From contig JBPCOI010000032.1 in the NCBI GenBank assembly GCA_051000395.1, forward strand, positions 1-48,411: DNA of 48,411 nt. Direction: 5' to 3'. The stretch comes from JBPCOI01 sp051000395. GTDB lineage: Bacteria; Actinomycetota; Actinomycetes; Mycobacteriales; Jatrophihabitantaceae. Under the pieces are notes generated by a model. That model saw only the letters and a list, made by a program, of their open reading frames with translations. It did not search any database and was not told the origin of the DNA. Below, piece after piece: positions 33,336-44,429 of this stretch. Each line of letters opens with the position of its first letter. The stretch's first letter is position 1. Both the position numbers and the translations under genes were made by a program.

Positions 33336-34310
33336 ATGGGCGGCGCGGTGGTGGCAGAGGGACTGGTGAAGCGCTACGGCCGCATCGAGGCGGTCCGGGG
33401 TGCGAGTTTCACCGTGGCTGACGGCGAGATCTTCGCCCTGCTCGGGCCGAACGGCGCCGGCAAGACGACGACGCTCGAGATCCTGGAAGGGTTCCGCGCG
33501 CGTGACGCCGGCCGCGTCGAAGTGCTCGGCCTGGATCCAGGACGGCGCGGCAACGCGCGAGCGCTGCGCGAGCAGATCGGCCTGGTGCTGCAGGACATCG
33601 CCGTCGAGCCGTACCTCACGGTGCGCGAGACGATCGCGCGCAACGCCGGCTACTACCCCGCACCGCGCGATGTCGACGAGGTGATCGGGCTGGTCGAGCT
33701 CGCCGGCAAGGAGCGCCAGAAGGTCAAGGACCTCTCCGGCGGGCAGAAGCGGCGCCTGGACCTCGCGCTCGGCATGATCGGCAACCCCCGGTTGCTGTTC
33801 CTGGACGAGCCGACCACGGGCTTCGACCCGAGTGCCCGGCGCGGCGCCTGGCAGGTGGTGCGCGACCTTCGCGCGGCGGGCACCACGATCCTGCTGACAA
33901 CGCACTACATGGAGGAGGCCCAGGAACTCGCGGACCGGGTGGCCGTCATCGCGGCCGGCACCATCGTGGCCGAGGGCAGCCCGGCCACCATCGGCGGTCG
34001 CGACACCGCCCGCGCCCAGATCCGCTTCACCCTGCCGTCGGGCTGCGACGCCGCCCAGCTACCGCTGCCGGTGACGTCCGCAGCGGACGGCTCGGTCACG
34101 GTCGAGGTCGACGAGCCGACCGAAGCACTGCACCTGCTCACCGGCTGGGCGTTGCAGCGCGGCGCGGTCCTGGCGCACCTGACGGTGGAGCGGCCCAGCC
34201 TGGAGGACGTCTACCTCCGGCTCACCGGGCAGGGCTCAGACGACCCCGTCCCGGACGAGACGCCCGCGCCGCGACGTCGGCGACGCCTGGCCGCGGCGGG
34301 CCGGCGATGA
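33336..34310 (+). CDS. ABC-2 type transporter, ATP-binding protein
   Basis: The 324-residue ATPase has Walker A GPNGAGKTT, the signature LSGGQKRRLDLALG, Walker B LLFLDEPTTGFD and the H-loop TTHYMEEA. A C-terminal extension ends in a basic tail, as in drug/lipid exporter (DrrA-like) subunits. It is coupled to the next gene by an ATGA overlap, so the pair forms an exporter. It lies between glgE and treS, where most actinobacteria have no transporter; the substrate is unknown. Confidence 0.9.
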   Translation: MGGAVVAEGLVKRYGRIEAVRGASFTVADGEIFALLGPNGAGKTTTLEILEGFRARDAGRVEVLGLDPGRRGNARALREQIGLVLQDIAVEPYLTVRETIARNAGYYPAPRDVDEVIGLVELAGKERQKVKDLSGGQKRRLDLALGMIGNPRLLFLDEPTTGFDPSARRGAWQVVRDLRAAGTTILLTTHYMEEAQELADRVAVIAAGTIVAEGSPATIGGRDTARAQIRFTLPSGCDAAQLPLPVTSAADGSVTVEVDEPTEALHLLTGWALQRGAVLAHLTVERPSLEDVYLRLTGQGSDDPVPDETPAPRRRRRLAAAGRR

Positions 34311-35095
34311 ACGCGGCCACCGTCGCGCCGCCCCGGCGCCGCAGCGCACTCGCGCTGCTGATCCACCAGATCCGCTACGAGCAGCTGACGTTCTGGCGCA
34401 ACCCGCAGAGCGCGTTCTTCACCTTCGTGTTCCCCGTCGTGATCGTCGTAATCTTCGGGGCGGTGTTCAACAGCAACAAGCCGGACTCGTTCTATTACGG
34501 CCTGACCGGCCTGCAGTACTACATCCCCACCATCGCCGCGCTGTCCGTTCTCGGCGCCTGCTACAGCCAGCTGGCGATCGGCCTGGCGATCCGGCGCCAG
34601 ACCGGAATCCTCAAACGGGTCCGGGCCACGCCGGTGCCGACCTGGACCTACTTCGCCGGCCTGGTGGCGCACTGCATCGTGATCAGCATCGTCGAGGTCG
34701 CGCTGATCATCGGGATCGGCGCGCTCTACGGCGTCCCGCTGCCCAGCCACTGGTTGGCGATCATCGTGACCCTGGTGCTCGGCGCGGCCAGCTTCTGCAC
34801 CCTCGGCGTCGCCGTCGCGTCGCTGATCCGCAACTCCGAGGCCGCGCCGGCGGTGGTGCAGTTCATCCTGTTCCCGCTGGTGTTCATCTCCGGGACGTAC
34901 TTCCCGATCCACTCCGGCGTGCTCAACACGATCGCCGACATCTTCCCCGTGCGTCCCTTCAACGAAGCGCTCATCGGTCCGTTCTCCCGCCACACCGGCT
35001 TCGACTGGAGCCATCTCGGCGTGCTGCTGGTCTGGGGCGTGGCAGGAGGCGTCGTCGCGATCCGCCGTTTCCGCTGGGATCCCCGGCCGGAGTGA
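34307..35095 (+). CDS. ABC-2 type transporter, permease
   Basis: The 262-residue membrane protein has about six helices in the ABC-2 layout: a cytoplasmic N-terminus, IRYEQLTFWRNPQSAFFTFVFP, and the conserved late segment FPLVFISGTYFPIHSGVLNTIADIFPVRPFNEAL. The ATG overlaps the ATPase stop. The two proteins would form an exporter for a drug, lipid or polysaccharide; nothing in the sequence fixes the substrate. After the stop, 96 bp without a gene (35096-35191) precede treS. Confidence 0.9.
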   Translation: MNAATVAPPRRRSALALLIHQIRYEQLTFWRNPQSAFFTFVFPVVIVVIFGAVFNSNKPDSFYYGLTGLQYYIPTIAALSVLGACYSQLAIGLAIRRQTGILKRVRATPVPTWTYFAGLVAHCIVISIVEVALIIGIGALYGVPLPSHWLAIIVTLVLGAASFCTLGVAVASLIRNSEAAPAVVQFILFPLVFISGTYFPIHSGVLNTIADIFPVRPFNEALIGPFSRHTGFDWSHLGVLLVWGVAGGVVAIRRFRWDPRPE

Positions 35096-35191
35096 TCGCT
35101 GGATACGGTCGGGTAGTTCACCGCCCCGGGGTCGCTCAGGCACGGCGGCCGAGCTGAACGAGCCCACGCGCTCACCTGATAGGAATGGGCG

Positions 35192-36915
<1,724 letters not shown>

Positions 36916-36919
<4 letters not shown>

Positions 36920-38292
36920 CGAGCGCCGAGGCACTACGCCCGCTCGTCGAGCGCTGGCTGCCGACCCAGCGCTGGTACGCCGGCAAGGGCCGCGACGCCA
37001 GCGTGCAGCTGGCCGCGCTGGCGCAGCTGCCCGGCACCGGAGCGACCATCTGGACGGCCCGCGTCGGCTACGGCGACGGATCGAGCGAGGTCTACCAGCT
37101 GCCGTTGGTGCTGCACGGCGAGCCCGTCGAGGGGCTCGAGCACGTGCTGCTGGGTTCGATCGAGACCGAGGACGGACCGCGCTGGATCTACGACGCCTTG
37201 CACGACAAGAGCGTGACCGCGCCGTGGCTGACCGGCATCCGCGACCAGCTGAGCACCGACGTGCTGAGCTTCACCCGGTTCGCGGATCCCGAGGCGATCC
37301 CGGTCGACGAGTCGAGCCTGGTGCTGACCGGTGAGCAGTCCAACACCTCGCTGATGTACGGCGACGTCGCGATCCTCAAGGTGTTTCGCCGGTTGCAGCG
37401 CGGCGTCAACCCGGATCTCGAGATCCTCGAGGCTCTCGGCCGACGTGGCGCGCTGCACGTGCCCGCGCTGCTCGGTGCCGTCACCGCGCGCGTCGAGGGC
37501 GGCACGTGCGCGCTGGCCATGCTGCAGGAGTACCTGACCTCGGCGACCGACGGCTGGGAACTGGCGAAGACGAGCGTCCGCGACCTGATGGCCGAGGCGG
37601 ACCTGCACGCAGAGGAGGCCGGCGGCGACTTCGCCGGCGAGGCACACCGGCTCGGCGTCGCGGTCGCCGAGGTGCACGCGGAGCTCGCCGCCGCCTTCGG
37701 CGTGGCGTCAGCCGATCCCGGCGAGTTGTCCTGGCGCGCGGACGCGATGCACGCCCGCCTCGACTACGCGACCGATGTCGTCGTCCAGCTGCGCGAACTC
37801 ACCGGCGGGCTGCACGCTGCCTACGACGCGCTGGCCGAGGCCGGTCCTGAACTCGAGCTGCAGCGCATCCACGGCGACCTGCATCTCGGGCAGGCGCTGC
37901 GCACGGTGCGGCGGTGGGTGATCATCGACTTCGAGGGCGAGCCGATGGGCGAGCTCGAGGTCCGCCGACGCCCCGACTCCCCGCTGCGCGACATCGCCGG
38001 GATGCTGCGTTCCTTCGAGTACGCCGGGCATCACCAGGTGATCGAGGCCGGGTACCAGCCGCAGCTCGCCTACCGCGCCGGCGAGTGGACGGTGCGCAAC
38101 TGCGAGGCGTTCCTCGACGGGTACGCCGAGGCGGCCGGGCACGACCCTCGCGCGCACCCCGCCGGGCTGCGCGCTTTCGAGGCCGACAAGGCCGTCTACG
38201 AGGCCGTCTACGAGGCGCGCAACCGGCCCGCGTGGCTGCCGATCCCGCTGGCCTCGCTCACCAGACTCGCCCATCCGGAGGTGGCGCGGTGA
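36916..38292 (+). CDS. mak: Maltokinase (Mak/Pep2)
   Basis: Maltokinase phosphorylates maltose with ATP to maltose-1-phosphate, the GlgE donor. The 458-residue product has a family N-terminal lobe (LPTQRWYAGKGRD), the segment VLTGEQSNTSLMYGDVAILKVFRRL with the ATP-binding lysine, and a kinase-like C-terminal lobe with IHGDLHLGQ (catalytic loop) and IDFEGEP (metal-binding, DFG-like). The length is that of stand-alone Mak. The ATG overlaps treS and the stop overlaps glgB (GTGA). Confidence 0.93.
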
Positions 38293-40502
38293 GCGCCGGA
38301 ACGGCCAGCAGGCCCGACCTCGACCGGCTCGTCGCGGGCGGGCACCACGACCCGCACGCCGTGCTGGGCGCGCACCCGGTCGCCGGCAACCGCACCGTCA
38401 TCCGCACCCTCCGGCCCGAGGCGACCGCGGTGAGCGCCCTCGTCGGGGGCAGGCGCGCCGCGCTGGCCCGGGTGCACGACGGCGGGGTGTTCGAGGGCGT
38501 CGTCGACTCCCCGCCGAGCGACTACCGCCTCGAGGTCACCTACGGCGCGGACACCTACACCGTCGACGACCCGTACCGGTGGCTGCCGACGCTGGGCCAG
38601 GTCGACCTGCACCTCATCGGCGAGGGACGCCACGAGAACCTGTGGCAGGTGCTCGGCGCGCACGTCCGCCGCTACGACACGCCCGGCGGCACCGTCACCG
38701 GCACGTCGTTCGCGGTATGGGCGCCCAACGCCCGCGCAGTTCGGGTGACCGGTGACTTCGACTACTGGTCCGGACGGTCGCTGCCGATGCGGGCGCTCGG
38801 CTCGTCCGGCGTGTGGGAACTGTTCGTGCCCGACGCGGGTGACGGATGCCGGTACAAGTTCCAGATCCTCGGAGCGGACGGGCACTGGCGCGACAAGGCC
38901 GACCCGATGGCCTTCGCGACGGAGGTCCCGCCCGCGACGGCCTCGGTCGTGCACACGCCGCACTACACGTGGCACGACGCCGAGTGGCTCGAGCGCCGGG
39001 CTCGCACACAGTGGCACCGCGCCCCGATGTCGATCTATGAGGTGCATCTGGGCTCGTGGCGCGTCGGGCTCTCCTATGCCGAACTCGCCGAGGACCTCGT
39101 CGCCCACCTCGTCGAGTCGGGATTCACCCACGTCGAGTTCCTGCCGGTCGCCGAGCACCCGTACGGCGGTTCGTGGGGATACCAGGTGTCTTCCTACTAC
39201 GCACCGTCCGCGCGCTTCGGGGATCCGGACGAGTTCCGTCACCTCGTCGACGAGCTGCACGCGGCCGGCATCGGCGTCATCATCGACTGGGTGCCCGCGC
39301 ACTTCCCCAAGGACGCGTGGGCACTGGCCCGCTTCGACGGCACGCCGCTCTACGAGCACGGCGACCCGCGCCGGGGCGAGCAGCCCGACTGGGGCACCTA
39401 CGTGTTCGACTTCGGCCGCCGCGAGGTACGCAACTTCCTCGTGGCCAACGCGCTGTTCTGGCTCGAGGAGTACCACGTCGACGGCCTGCGCGTGGACGCC
39501 GTCGCGTCGATGCTCTACCTCGACTACTCCCGCCGCGACGGCGAGTGGGTGCCGAACAAGTACGGGGGCCGCGAGAACCTGGAGGCAGTGACGTTCCTGC
39601 AGGAGATGAACGCGACGGTGTACAAGCGCGTGCCGGGCGCGGTGACGATCGCCGAGGAGTCCACGTCGTGGCCCGGCGTCACCCGAGCGACGCACCTCGG
39701 CGGCCTCGGCTTCGGCTTCAAGTGGGACATGGGCTGGATGCACGACACGCTCAGCTACGTGGCCCACCAGCCGGTACACCGGCAGTGGCACCACAACGAG
39801 TTGACGTTCTCGATGATGTACGCCTACACGGAGAACTTCGTGCTGCCGCTGTCGCACGACGAGGTCGTGCACGGCAAGGGCTCGCTGTTGAACAAGATCC
39901 CCGGTGACCGCTGGCAGCAGATGGCCACGCTTCGCACGATGTATGCCTACATGTGGGCGCACCCGGGCAAGCAGTTGCTGTTCATGGGCCAGGAGTTCGC
40001 GCAGGGCGGCGAGTGGGCCGAGCAACGCTCGCTGGACTGGTGGCTGCTCGACTCCCCCGACCACCGCGGCGTGGCTCGCCTGGTCGCTGACCTCAACCGT
40101 CTCTACCGCGAGACGTCCGCGCTGTGGTCCGCCGACAGCGACCCGGACGGGTTTCACTGGATCGACGCCAACGACGCTGCCGGCAACGTTTACTCGTTCC
40201 TGCGCTTCGGGGCGCGGGACGGCGACCCTGATCCGGACCCGACTGCCGGCACGGGCTCGGTGCTGGCCTGCATCGCGAACTTCGCGTCCGTGCCGCACGA
40301 GGGGTACCGCGTCGGGTTGCCGTTCGCGGGTCGCTGGGACGAGGTGCTCAACACCGACGCGGAGGTGTACTTCGGCTCGGGGATGGGCAACTTCGGCGGC
40401 GTGCGCGCCGAAGCCGAGCCGTGGCACGCGCAGCCCGCCTCGGCCGTGCTGCGCGTCCCCCCGCTGGGCGCCCTCTGGCTGCGATACCACCCCGACGCCT
40501 GA
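38289..40502 (+). CDS. glgB: GlgB, 1,4-alpha-glucan branching enzyme
   Basis: GlgB introduces alpha-1,6 branches into the glucan built by GlgE. The 737-residue GH13_9 enzyme has an extra N-terminal beta domain, a CBM48 module (TSFAVWAPNARAVRVTGDF), and the catalytic barrel with nucleophile Asp403 (DGLRVDAVASML), acid/base Glu456 (TIAEEST) and the third Asp in LSHDEVVHGKGS. The C-terminal beta domain is complete. The GTG start overlaps the maltokinase stop, completing a coupled treS-mak-glgB block. Confidence 0.95.
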   Translation: MSAGTASRPDLDRLVAGGHHDPHAVLGAHPVAGNRTVIRTLRPEATAVSALVGGRRAALARVHDGGVFEGVVDSPPSDYRLEVTYGADTYTVDDPYRWLPTLGQVDLHLIGEGRHENLWQVLGAHVRRYDTPGGTVTGTSFAVWAPNARAVRVTGDFDYWSGRSLPMRALGSSGVWELFVPDAGDGCRYKFQILGADGHWRDKADPMAFATEVPPATASVVHTPHYTWHDAEWLERRARTQWHRAPMSIYEVHLGSWRVGLSYAELAEDLVAHLVESGFTHVEFLPVAEHPYGGSWGYQVSSYYAPSARFGDPDEFRHLVDELHAAGIGVIIDWVPAHFPKDAWALARFDGTPLYEHGDPRRGEQPDWGTYVFDFGRREVRNFLVANALFWLEEYHVDGLRVDAVASMLYLDYSRRDGEWVPNKYGGRENLEAVTFLQEMNATVYKRVPGAVTIAEESTSWPGVTRATHLGGLGFGFKWDMGWMHDTLSYVAHQPVHRQWHHNELTFSMMYAYTENFVLPLSHDEVVHGKGSLLNKIPGDRWQQMATLRTMYAYMWAHPGKQLLFMGQEFAQGGEWAEQRSLDWWLLDSPDHRGVARLVADLNRLYRETSALWSADSDPDGFHWIDANDAAGNVYSFLRFGARDGDPDPDPTAGTGSVLACIANFASVPHEGYRVGLPFAGRWDEVLNTDAEVYFGSGMGNFGGVRAEAEPWHAQPASAVLRVPPLGALWLRYHPDA

Positions 40503-40630
40503 GGGGCGGCCCCGAGGATCACGTTTTCGCGTCGGATAGCCGCTTCGGACGTCGCCGACCGGTCATCCCGGATGCAATCCTGATCAACGCCGGCCGGACG
40601 GTCGGACGGAATGGATCTGCCGCTGCGGTC

Positions 40631-40670
40631 GTTGTCCCGGTATAGTTGATACGACAACAACTTGGAGGAC
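40631..40670 (+). promoter_or_regulatory. Pirin promoter with dyad-symmetric operator candidates
   Basis: A -10 box TATAGT (40641-40646) lies 27 nt before the pirin ATG, with GGAGG (40664-40668) as ribosome binding site. Two dyads surround it: GTTGTC (40631-40636) with GACAAC (40653-40658), and AGTTG (40644-40648) with CAACT (40658-40662). Either could bind a MarR- or TetR-type repressor just around the transcription start. No clear -35 is seen. The rest of the 171-bp gap after glgB shows nothing else recognisable. Confidence 0.5.
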
Positions 40671-40673
40671 GTC

Positions 40674-41645
40674 ATGCCAGCGGTCACCGCCGACACCCTG
40701 CACCTGGCCCGCATCGCCGCCGCGACGCTCGGCGACACCGAGCGGCCGGTACGCCAGATCAGCACCGGGCCGCGCGGCTACGAGGGCGAGGGCTTTCCCG
40801 TCGTCCGCGCGTTCGCCGGCGTCTCGACGGGCGATCTCGACCCGTTCGTGCACATGGATCAGATGGGCGAGGTCGACTACGCGCCGGGAGAGCCGAAGGG
40901 CACCAACTGGCACCCGCACCGGGGCTTCGAGACCGTGACGTACATGATCGACGGTACCTTCCAACACCAGGACAGCCACGGCGGCGGAGGCGTCATCAAC
41001 GACGGCGCGACGCAGTGGATGACAGCCGGAGCAGGCATCCTGCACATCGAGAGGCCCCCGGAACAGCTCGTCGTCTCCGGCGGGGTGTTCCACGGCCTGC
41101 AGCTGTGGGTCAACCTGCCCGCGAAGGACAAGTTCGCGGCGCCGCGCTACCAGGCGATCGAGGGCCGGGACGCGACGCTGGTCGCCTCGGCAGACGGCGG
41201 CGCGCTGGTGCGAATCGTGGCCGGGGCGATCGACGGGCACGGCGGACCGGGGGCCACCCACACGCCGATCACCATGGCCCACGCGAGCGTGCAGCCAGGC
41301 GCGCAGCTCTCGCTGCCATGGCAGCCCGACTACAACGCGCTCGCCTACGTCCTGTCCGGCAACGGCACCGCGGGCGCGGACGCCCGGCCCGTGCACGGCG
41401 GCCAGCTCGTCGTCTTCGGCGCCGGAGACCGGATCACGCTCGCGGCGTCCACCCAGCAGGACGCCAACCGTCCCGCGCTCGAGGTGGTGCTGCTCGGCGG
41501 GCGCCCGATCCGCGAACCCGTCGCGCACTACGGACCGTTCGTCATGAACACCAAGGAAGAACTGATGCAGGCCCTGGCGGACTATCAGGCCGGCCGGCTG
41601 GGCGTGATCCCCGACAACGCGCTGATGCCGCACACCGTCAACTGA
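40674..41645 (+). CDS. Pirin-family cupin protein
   Basis: The 323-residue product has the bicupin pirin layout. The N-terminal cupin contains GTNWHPHRGFETVTYMIDG, with the metal-binding histidines, followed by QHQDSHGGGGVINDGATQWMTAGAGILHIE. The C-terminal cupin contains QLSLPWQPDYNALAYVLSGNG. Bacterial pirins include quercetinases and regulators of central metabolism; the role here is unknown. The ATG at 40674 has GGAGG 5 nt upstream. The 3' end overlaps the convergent DUF2156 gene by 8 bp. Confidence 0.9.
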   Translation: MPAVTADTLHLARIAAATLGDTERPVRQISTGPRGYEGEGFPVVRAFAGVSTGDLDPFVHMDQMGEVDYAPGEPKGTNWHPHRGFETVTYMIDGTFQHQDSHGGGGVINDGATQWMTAGAGILHIERPPEQLVVSGGVFHGLQLWVNLPAKDKFAAPRYQAIEGRDATLVASADGGALVRIVAGAIDGHGGPGATHTPITMAHASVQPGAQLSLPWQPDYNALAYVLSGNGTAGADARPVHGGQLVVFGAGDRITLAASTQQDANRPALEVVLLGGRPIREPVAHYGPFVMNTKEELMQALADYQAGRLGVIPDNALMPHTVN

Positions 41646-42639
41646 ACTCCAGCAGCAGGAGCACGAGCGCCACGACGCCGACCTGGCGCCAGCGCAGCAT
41701 GACGTAGCGCTGCTGGTCGAAGGCATCGAACTTGCGCAGGTACCGGTACAGCCGCTCGACGCGGAGCATCGGATCGATCAGGTGCACCGCGCCGTACGCG
41801 AGCCTGCCGAGCACGCCGAGGTGGTGCCGGTTGCCGAACAGGTCCGGGAACGGGGCGAACGCGAGGGAGACCCGCTGCACCCCGTGTTCGGCGCCCCACC
41901 GCACCACCTCGGCGATCAGCCTCTCGTCGACACCGTTGGGCGCGCCGAGCGCCCGGATCGGCAGATCGAGCGAGAGATCCTGCTTGCCGGCCCACAGATA
42001 GCGATGCGCCGCGACGAGGCGAGCCCCAGCGTCGCGGGCGACGACCACGACAGCGTCCGGCTGCTCGCCGTCGAAGAGCCGCCCCAGGATCATCGAGAAG
42101 CCCCGGCTGTCCTTGCGACGCGTGGTGCGGATCACCGCGCGCAAATCGCGCAGCACCCCGGCAGGCAGCTCAGCCTCCCGATAGAACTCGACCGTGACGC
42201 CGGCGTTGCGCGAACGCTGGACGGCCTGGCGCAGGTTGCGGTAGCGCCGTCCCTGCACGCTGAACTGGTCGCGTTGCACGACGACATCGCGCCCGATCGC
42301 GACGCTGCTCAACTGGTAGGACGCCCACATCGAGCGAGCCCGCTCGCCGGCACCGAGCACGGCGACGCGCAGGTTGCGGGCATGCGCGCTGTGCACGAAA
42401 GCCTCGATCGCCGCCGCCCAGCCGTCCGGATTTCCGATCGGGTCGCCGCTGGCCACGGCCGTCCGCAGCCGCACGCGGTAACCGACGGCGGCTGCGCCGT
42501 CGGCAGAGAAGACGTAGCTCTTCTCCGGCCGTAGCGCGAACGGTGCCAACGGGTCGCCCTCGCTCACCGAGATCAGCTGCCGGACGCGACGGCGTTGCGC
42601 TTCGTCCGCTCCGTCCGGCGACCGGGCGGACCTGCCCAT
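41638..42639 (-). CDS. DUF2156 / phosphatidylglycerol lysyltransferase C-terminal-domain protein
   Basis: The 333-residue protein resembles the soluble aminoacyl-transferase (GNAT-like, DUF2156) half of MprF/LysX-type enzymes: KSYVFSADGAAAVGYRVRLRTAVASGDPIGNP, the segment FSVQGRRYRNLRQAVQRSRNAG, and RKDSRGFSMILGRLFDGEQPDAVVVVARD. Instead of the large N-terminal flippase it has a single hydrophobic segment at the C-terminus. Transfer of an amino acid from tRNA to a lipid is the family guess, not shown. The ATG shares one base with the thioredoxin stop (TGATG), so the two are coupled. Confidence 0.83.
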   Translation of the reverse strand: MGRSARSPDGADEAQRRRVRQLISVSEGDPLAPFALRPEKSYVFSADGAAAVGYRVRLRTAVASGDPIGNPDGWAAAIEAFVHSAHARNLRVAVLGAGERARSMWASYQLSSVAIGRDVVVQRDQFSVQGRRYRNLRQAVQRSRNAGVTVEFYREAELPAGVLRDLRAVIRTTRRKDSRGFSMILGRLFDGEQPDAVVVVARDAGARLVAAHRYLWAGKQDLSLDLPIRALGAPNGVDERLIAEVVRWGAEHGVQRVSLAFAPFPDLFGNRHHLGVLGRLAYGAVHLIDPMLRVERLYRYLRKFDAFDQQRYVMLRWRQVGVVALVLLLLEFS

Positions 42640-43601
42640 CAGAACAGCGCCCGCGCCAGTTCGCGCCGCGCGCTCGCGACGCGTTCGTCGTCGGGCCCGA
42701 GCAGCTCGAAGTACTCGATCAACCGCTGGCGCAGCGTCTCGCGGTCCGGCCCGCTGGTGCGGGTCACCGCCGCGAGCAGCCGGCGCAGGGCACCGGCTGC
42801 GTCGTCGGCCGCCATGGAGAGGTCGGCTGCCGCGAGCTGAGCGGCGATGTCGTCCGGTTCGGCGTCGGCGCGTGCAGCGGCCTCCGGCGCAGTGCCCTCG
42901 ACGCGCTCAAGCAGGTGCACCTGGCGCAGCGCGAGCGCGGCGTCGGCATTACCCGGCTCGGCGTCGAGGATCGCCTGGAAACCCCGGGCCGCGAGCCCAT
43001 AGTCGCCGGCGGCCAGGGCCGCCTCAGCAGCGTCGAAGCGCGGATCCTCCGGTGGGGCAGCGGGCTGCTCGGCGAGACCCTCCTCGGGCGGGTCCGCCGG
43101 CGATGCTGCGCCGAGGCCCGCCTCCTGGCCGGCCTGCAGCACGGCGTCGACGAACTCGCGCAACGGCGCCTCCGCGAGGGCACCCTGGAAGCCGGGAACC
43201 AGCTGCCCACCGAGTACGGCGAACACCGTCGGGATGCTCTGCACCTGCAGCGCCTGCGAGATGCGCGGGTTCGCGTCGACATCGATCTTGGCCAGGATCC
43301 AGGCCCCGTTGCCTTCGGCTGCGAGCTTCTCGAGCAGCGGAGACAATTGCTTGCACGGCTGGCACCACTCCGCCCAGAGGTCGAGCAGGACGGGTACCTG
43401 GAAGGAACGGTCCAGCACCTCGGCCTGGAAGCTCGCTTCGTCCACCTCGACGACGTAGCCGCCTGCGGGGGTGGGCTCCTGCGCAGCACGCGCCGCCGCG
43501 TCGGAGCGTGCCTTCAGCGCGGCCAGGTCGACGGCGCCCGCCATTGCGGCGGTAACGGCCGGGCTGGGTGGGGCGGGACGTCTCGGTGCGCCAGGTGCCA
43601 T
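42639..43601 (-). CDS. YbbN/CnoX-type thioredoxin with TPR-like C-terminus
   Basis: The 320-residue protein has a Pro-rich N-terminus, a thioredoxin domain at about residues 48-150 with active site WCQPCKQLSPLL, an acidic Pro-rich linker, and a C-terminal helical region with tetratricopeptide-like units (AAEAALAAGDYGLAARGFQAIL; AAADLSMAADDAAGALRRLLAAV). This is the actinobacterial co-chaperone/thioredoxin (YbbN) layout, linked to protection of proteins under stress. The ATG at 43601 is the first that fits; the open frame upstream lies in the divergent enoyl-CoA hydratase region. No clear ribosome binding site is seen. Confidence 0.9.
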   Translation of the reverse strand: MAPGAPRRPAPPSPAVTAAMAGAVDLAALKARSDAAARAAQEPTPAGGYVVEVDEASFQAEVLDRSFQVPVLLDLWAEWCQPCKQLSPLLEKLAAEGNGAWILAKIDVDANPRISQALQVQSIPTVFAVLGGQLVPGFQGALAEAPLREFVDAVLQAGQEAGLGAASPADPPEEGLAEQPAAPPEDPRFDAAEAALAAGDYGLAARGFQAILDAEPGNADAALALRQVHLLERVEGTAPEAAARADAEPDDIAAQLAAADLSMAADDAAGALRRLLAAVTRTSGPDRETLRQRLIEYFELLGPDDERVASARRELARALF

Positions 43602-43657
43602 GCCTAACAGCTTTGCAGACGTTGACAGCGAAGCAGGCAACCGGTGAGGGTCGTCGC

Positions 43658-44413
43658 ATGCCGGTCGAGGTGCAGCGAGACAGCGGGGTGTGGACGGTGG
43701 TCGTGGACCGCCCGGAGGTGCGCAACGCCGTGGACGGTCCGACGGCGCGTGCGCTCGCCGATGCCTTCCGCGCGTTCGACGCCGACGCCGATGCCCGCGT
43801 CGCGGTGCTGTGCGGTGCCGGCGGGACGTTCTGCTCCGGTGCCGACCTGCACGCGATGTCCAACGACCTCGATCCCGACGCGTCGGCCGACGGGCCGATG
43901 GGGCCGAGCCGGATGGCCCTCGGCAAGCCGGTGATCGCCGCGGTGAGCGGGCACGCCGTGGCCGGCGGCCTGGAACTGGCGCTGTGGTGCGACCTGCGGG
44001 TGGTCGAGTCGGACGCGGTCCTCGGCGTGTTCTGCCGCCGCTGGGGCGTCCCGCTGATCGACGGCGGCACCGTGCGGCTGCCGCGGATCGTCGGCCTCGG
44101 ACGCGCACTTGATCTCATCCTGACCGGGCGCCCGGTCGGCGCGGACGAGGCACTGGCGATGGGCCTGGCCAACCGGGTCGTCGCACCGGGAACGTCGCGG
44201 GCAGCAGCGGAGTCCCTGGCGCACCAGCTCGCTGCGCTGCCGCAGGCCTGCCTGCGCTCGGACCGCCGCTCGGTCTACGACGCGCTAGGCCGAGACGATC
44301 GCGCCGGGCTGGCGCGCGAATTCAGCCACGGCCAGACGGTTCTCGACGAGGCATTGCACGGCTCGGCACGGTTCTCAGCCGGCGCGGGCCGGCACGGCGG
44401 CGCCGAGGCCTGA
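43658..44413 (+). CDS. Enoyl-CoA hydratase/isomerase (crotonase) family protein
   Basis: The 251-residue crotonase-fold protein has both oxyanion-hole segments, GAGGTFCSGADLHAMS and VSGHAVAGGLELALWCDLRV. The later segment FCRRWGVPLIDGGTVRLPRIVG contains no Glu at the typical catalytic spot (VPL in place of EGxxP), so hydratase activity is uncertain. The substrate is unknown. The ATG at 43658 has GAGGG 8 nt upstream. It diverges from the thioredoxin gene and converges on the small membrane protein. Confidence 0.88.
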   Translation: MPVEVQRDSGVWTVVVDRPEVRNAVDGPTARALADAFRAFDADADARVAVLCGAGGTFCSGADLHAMSNDLDPDASADGPMGPSRMALGKPVIAAVSGHAVAGGLELALWCDLRVVESDAVLGVFCRRWGVPLIDGGTVRLPRIVGLGRALDLILTGRPVGADEALAMGLANRVVAPGTSRAAAESLAHQLAALPQACLRSDRRSVYDALGRDDRAGLAREFSHGQTVLDEALHGSARFSAGAGRHGGAEA

Positions 44414-44429
44414 GCTGCGCGCTAGCCGG

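Noticed and set aside
38208..40490. 760-codon open frame on the minus strand opposite glgB
   Set aside because: It is an antisense shadow of a strongly conserved gene; very high GC removes stops from the opposite strand. The same holds for the long frames opposite glgP (28860-31310), glgE (31247-33337), treS (34211-36934) and tgpA (12805-15045).
40554..40606. CCGACCG / CGGTCGG inverted repeat after glgB as a terminator
   Set aside because: The arms are only 7 bp and about 40 bp apart with no T-tract, so it is too weak to call.
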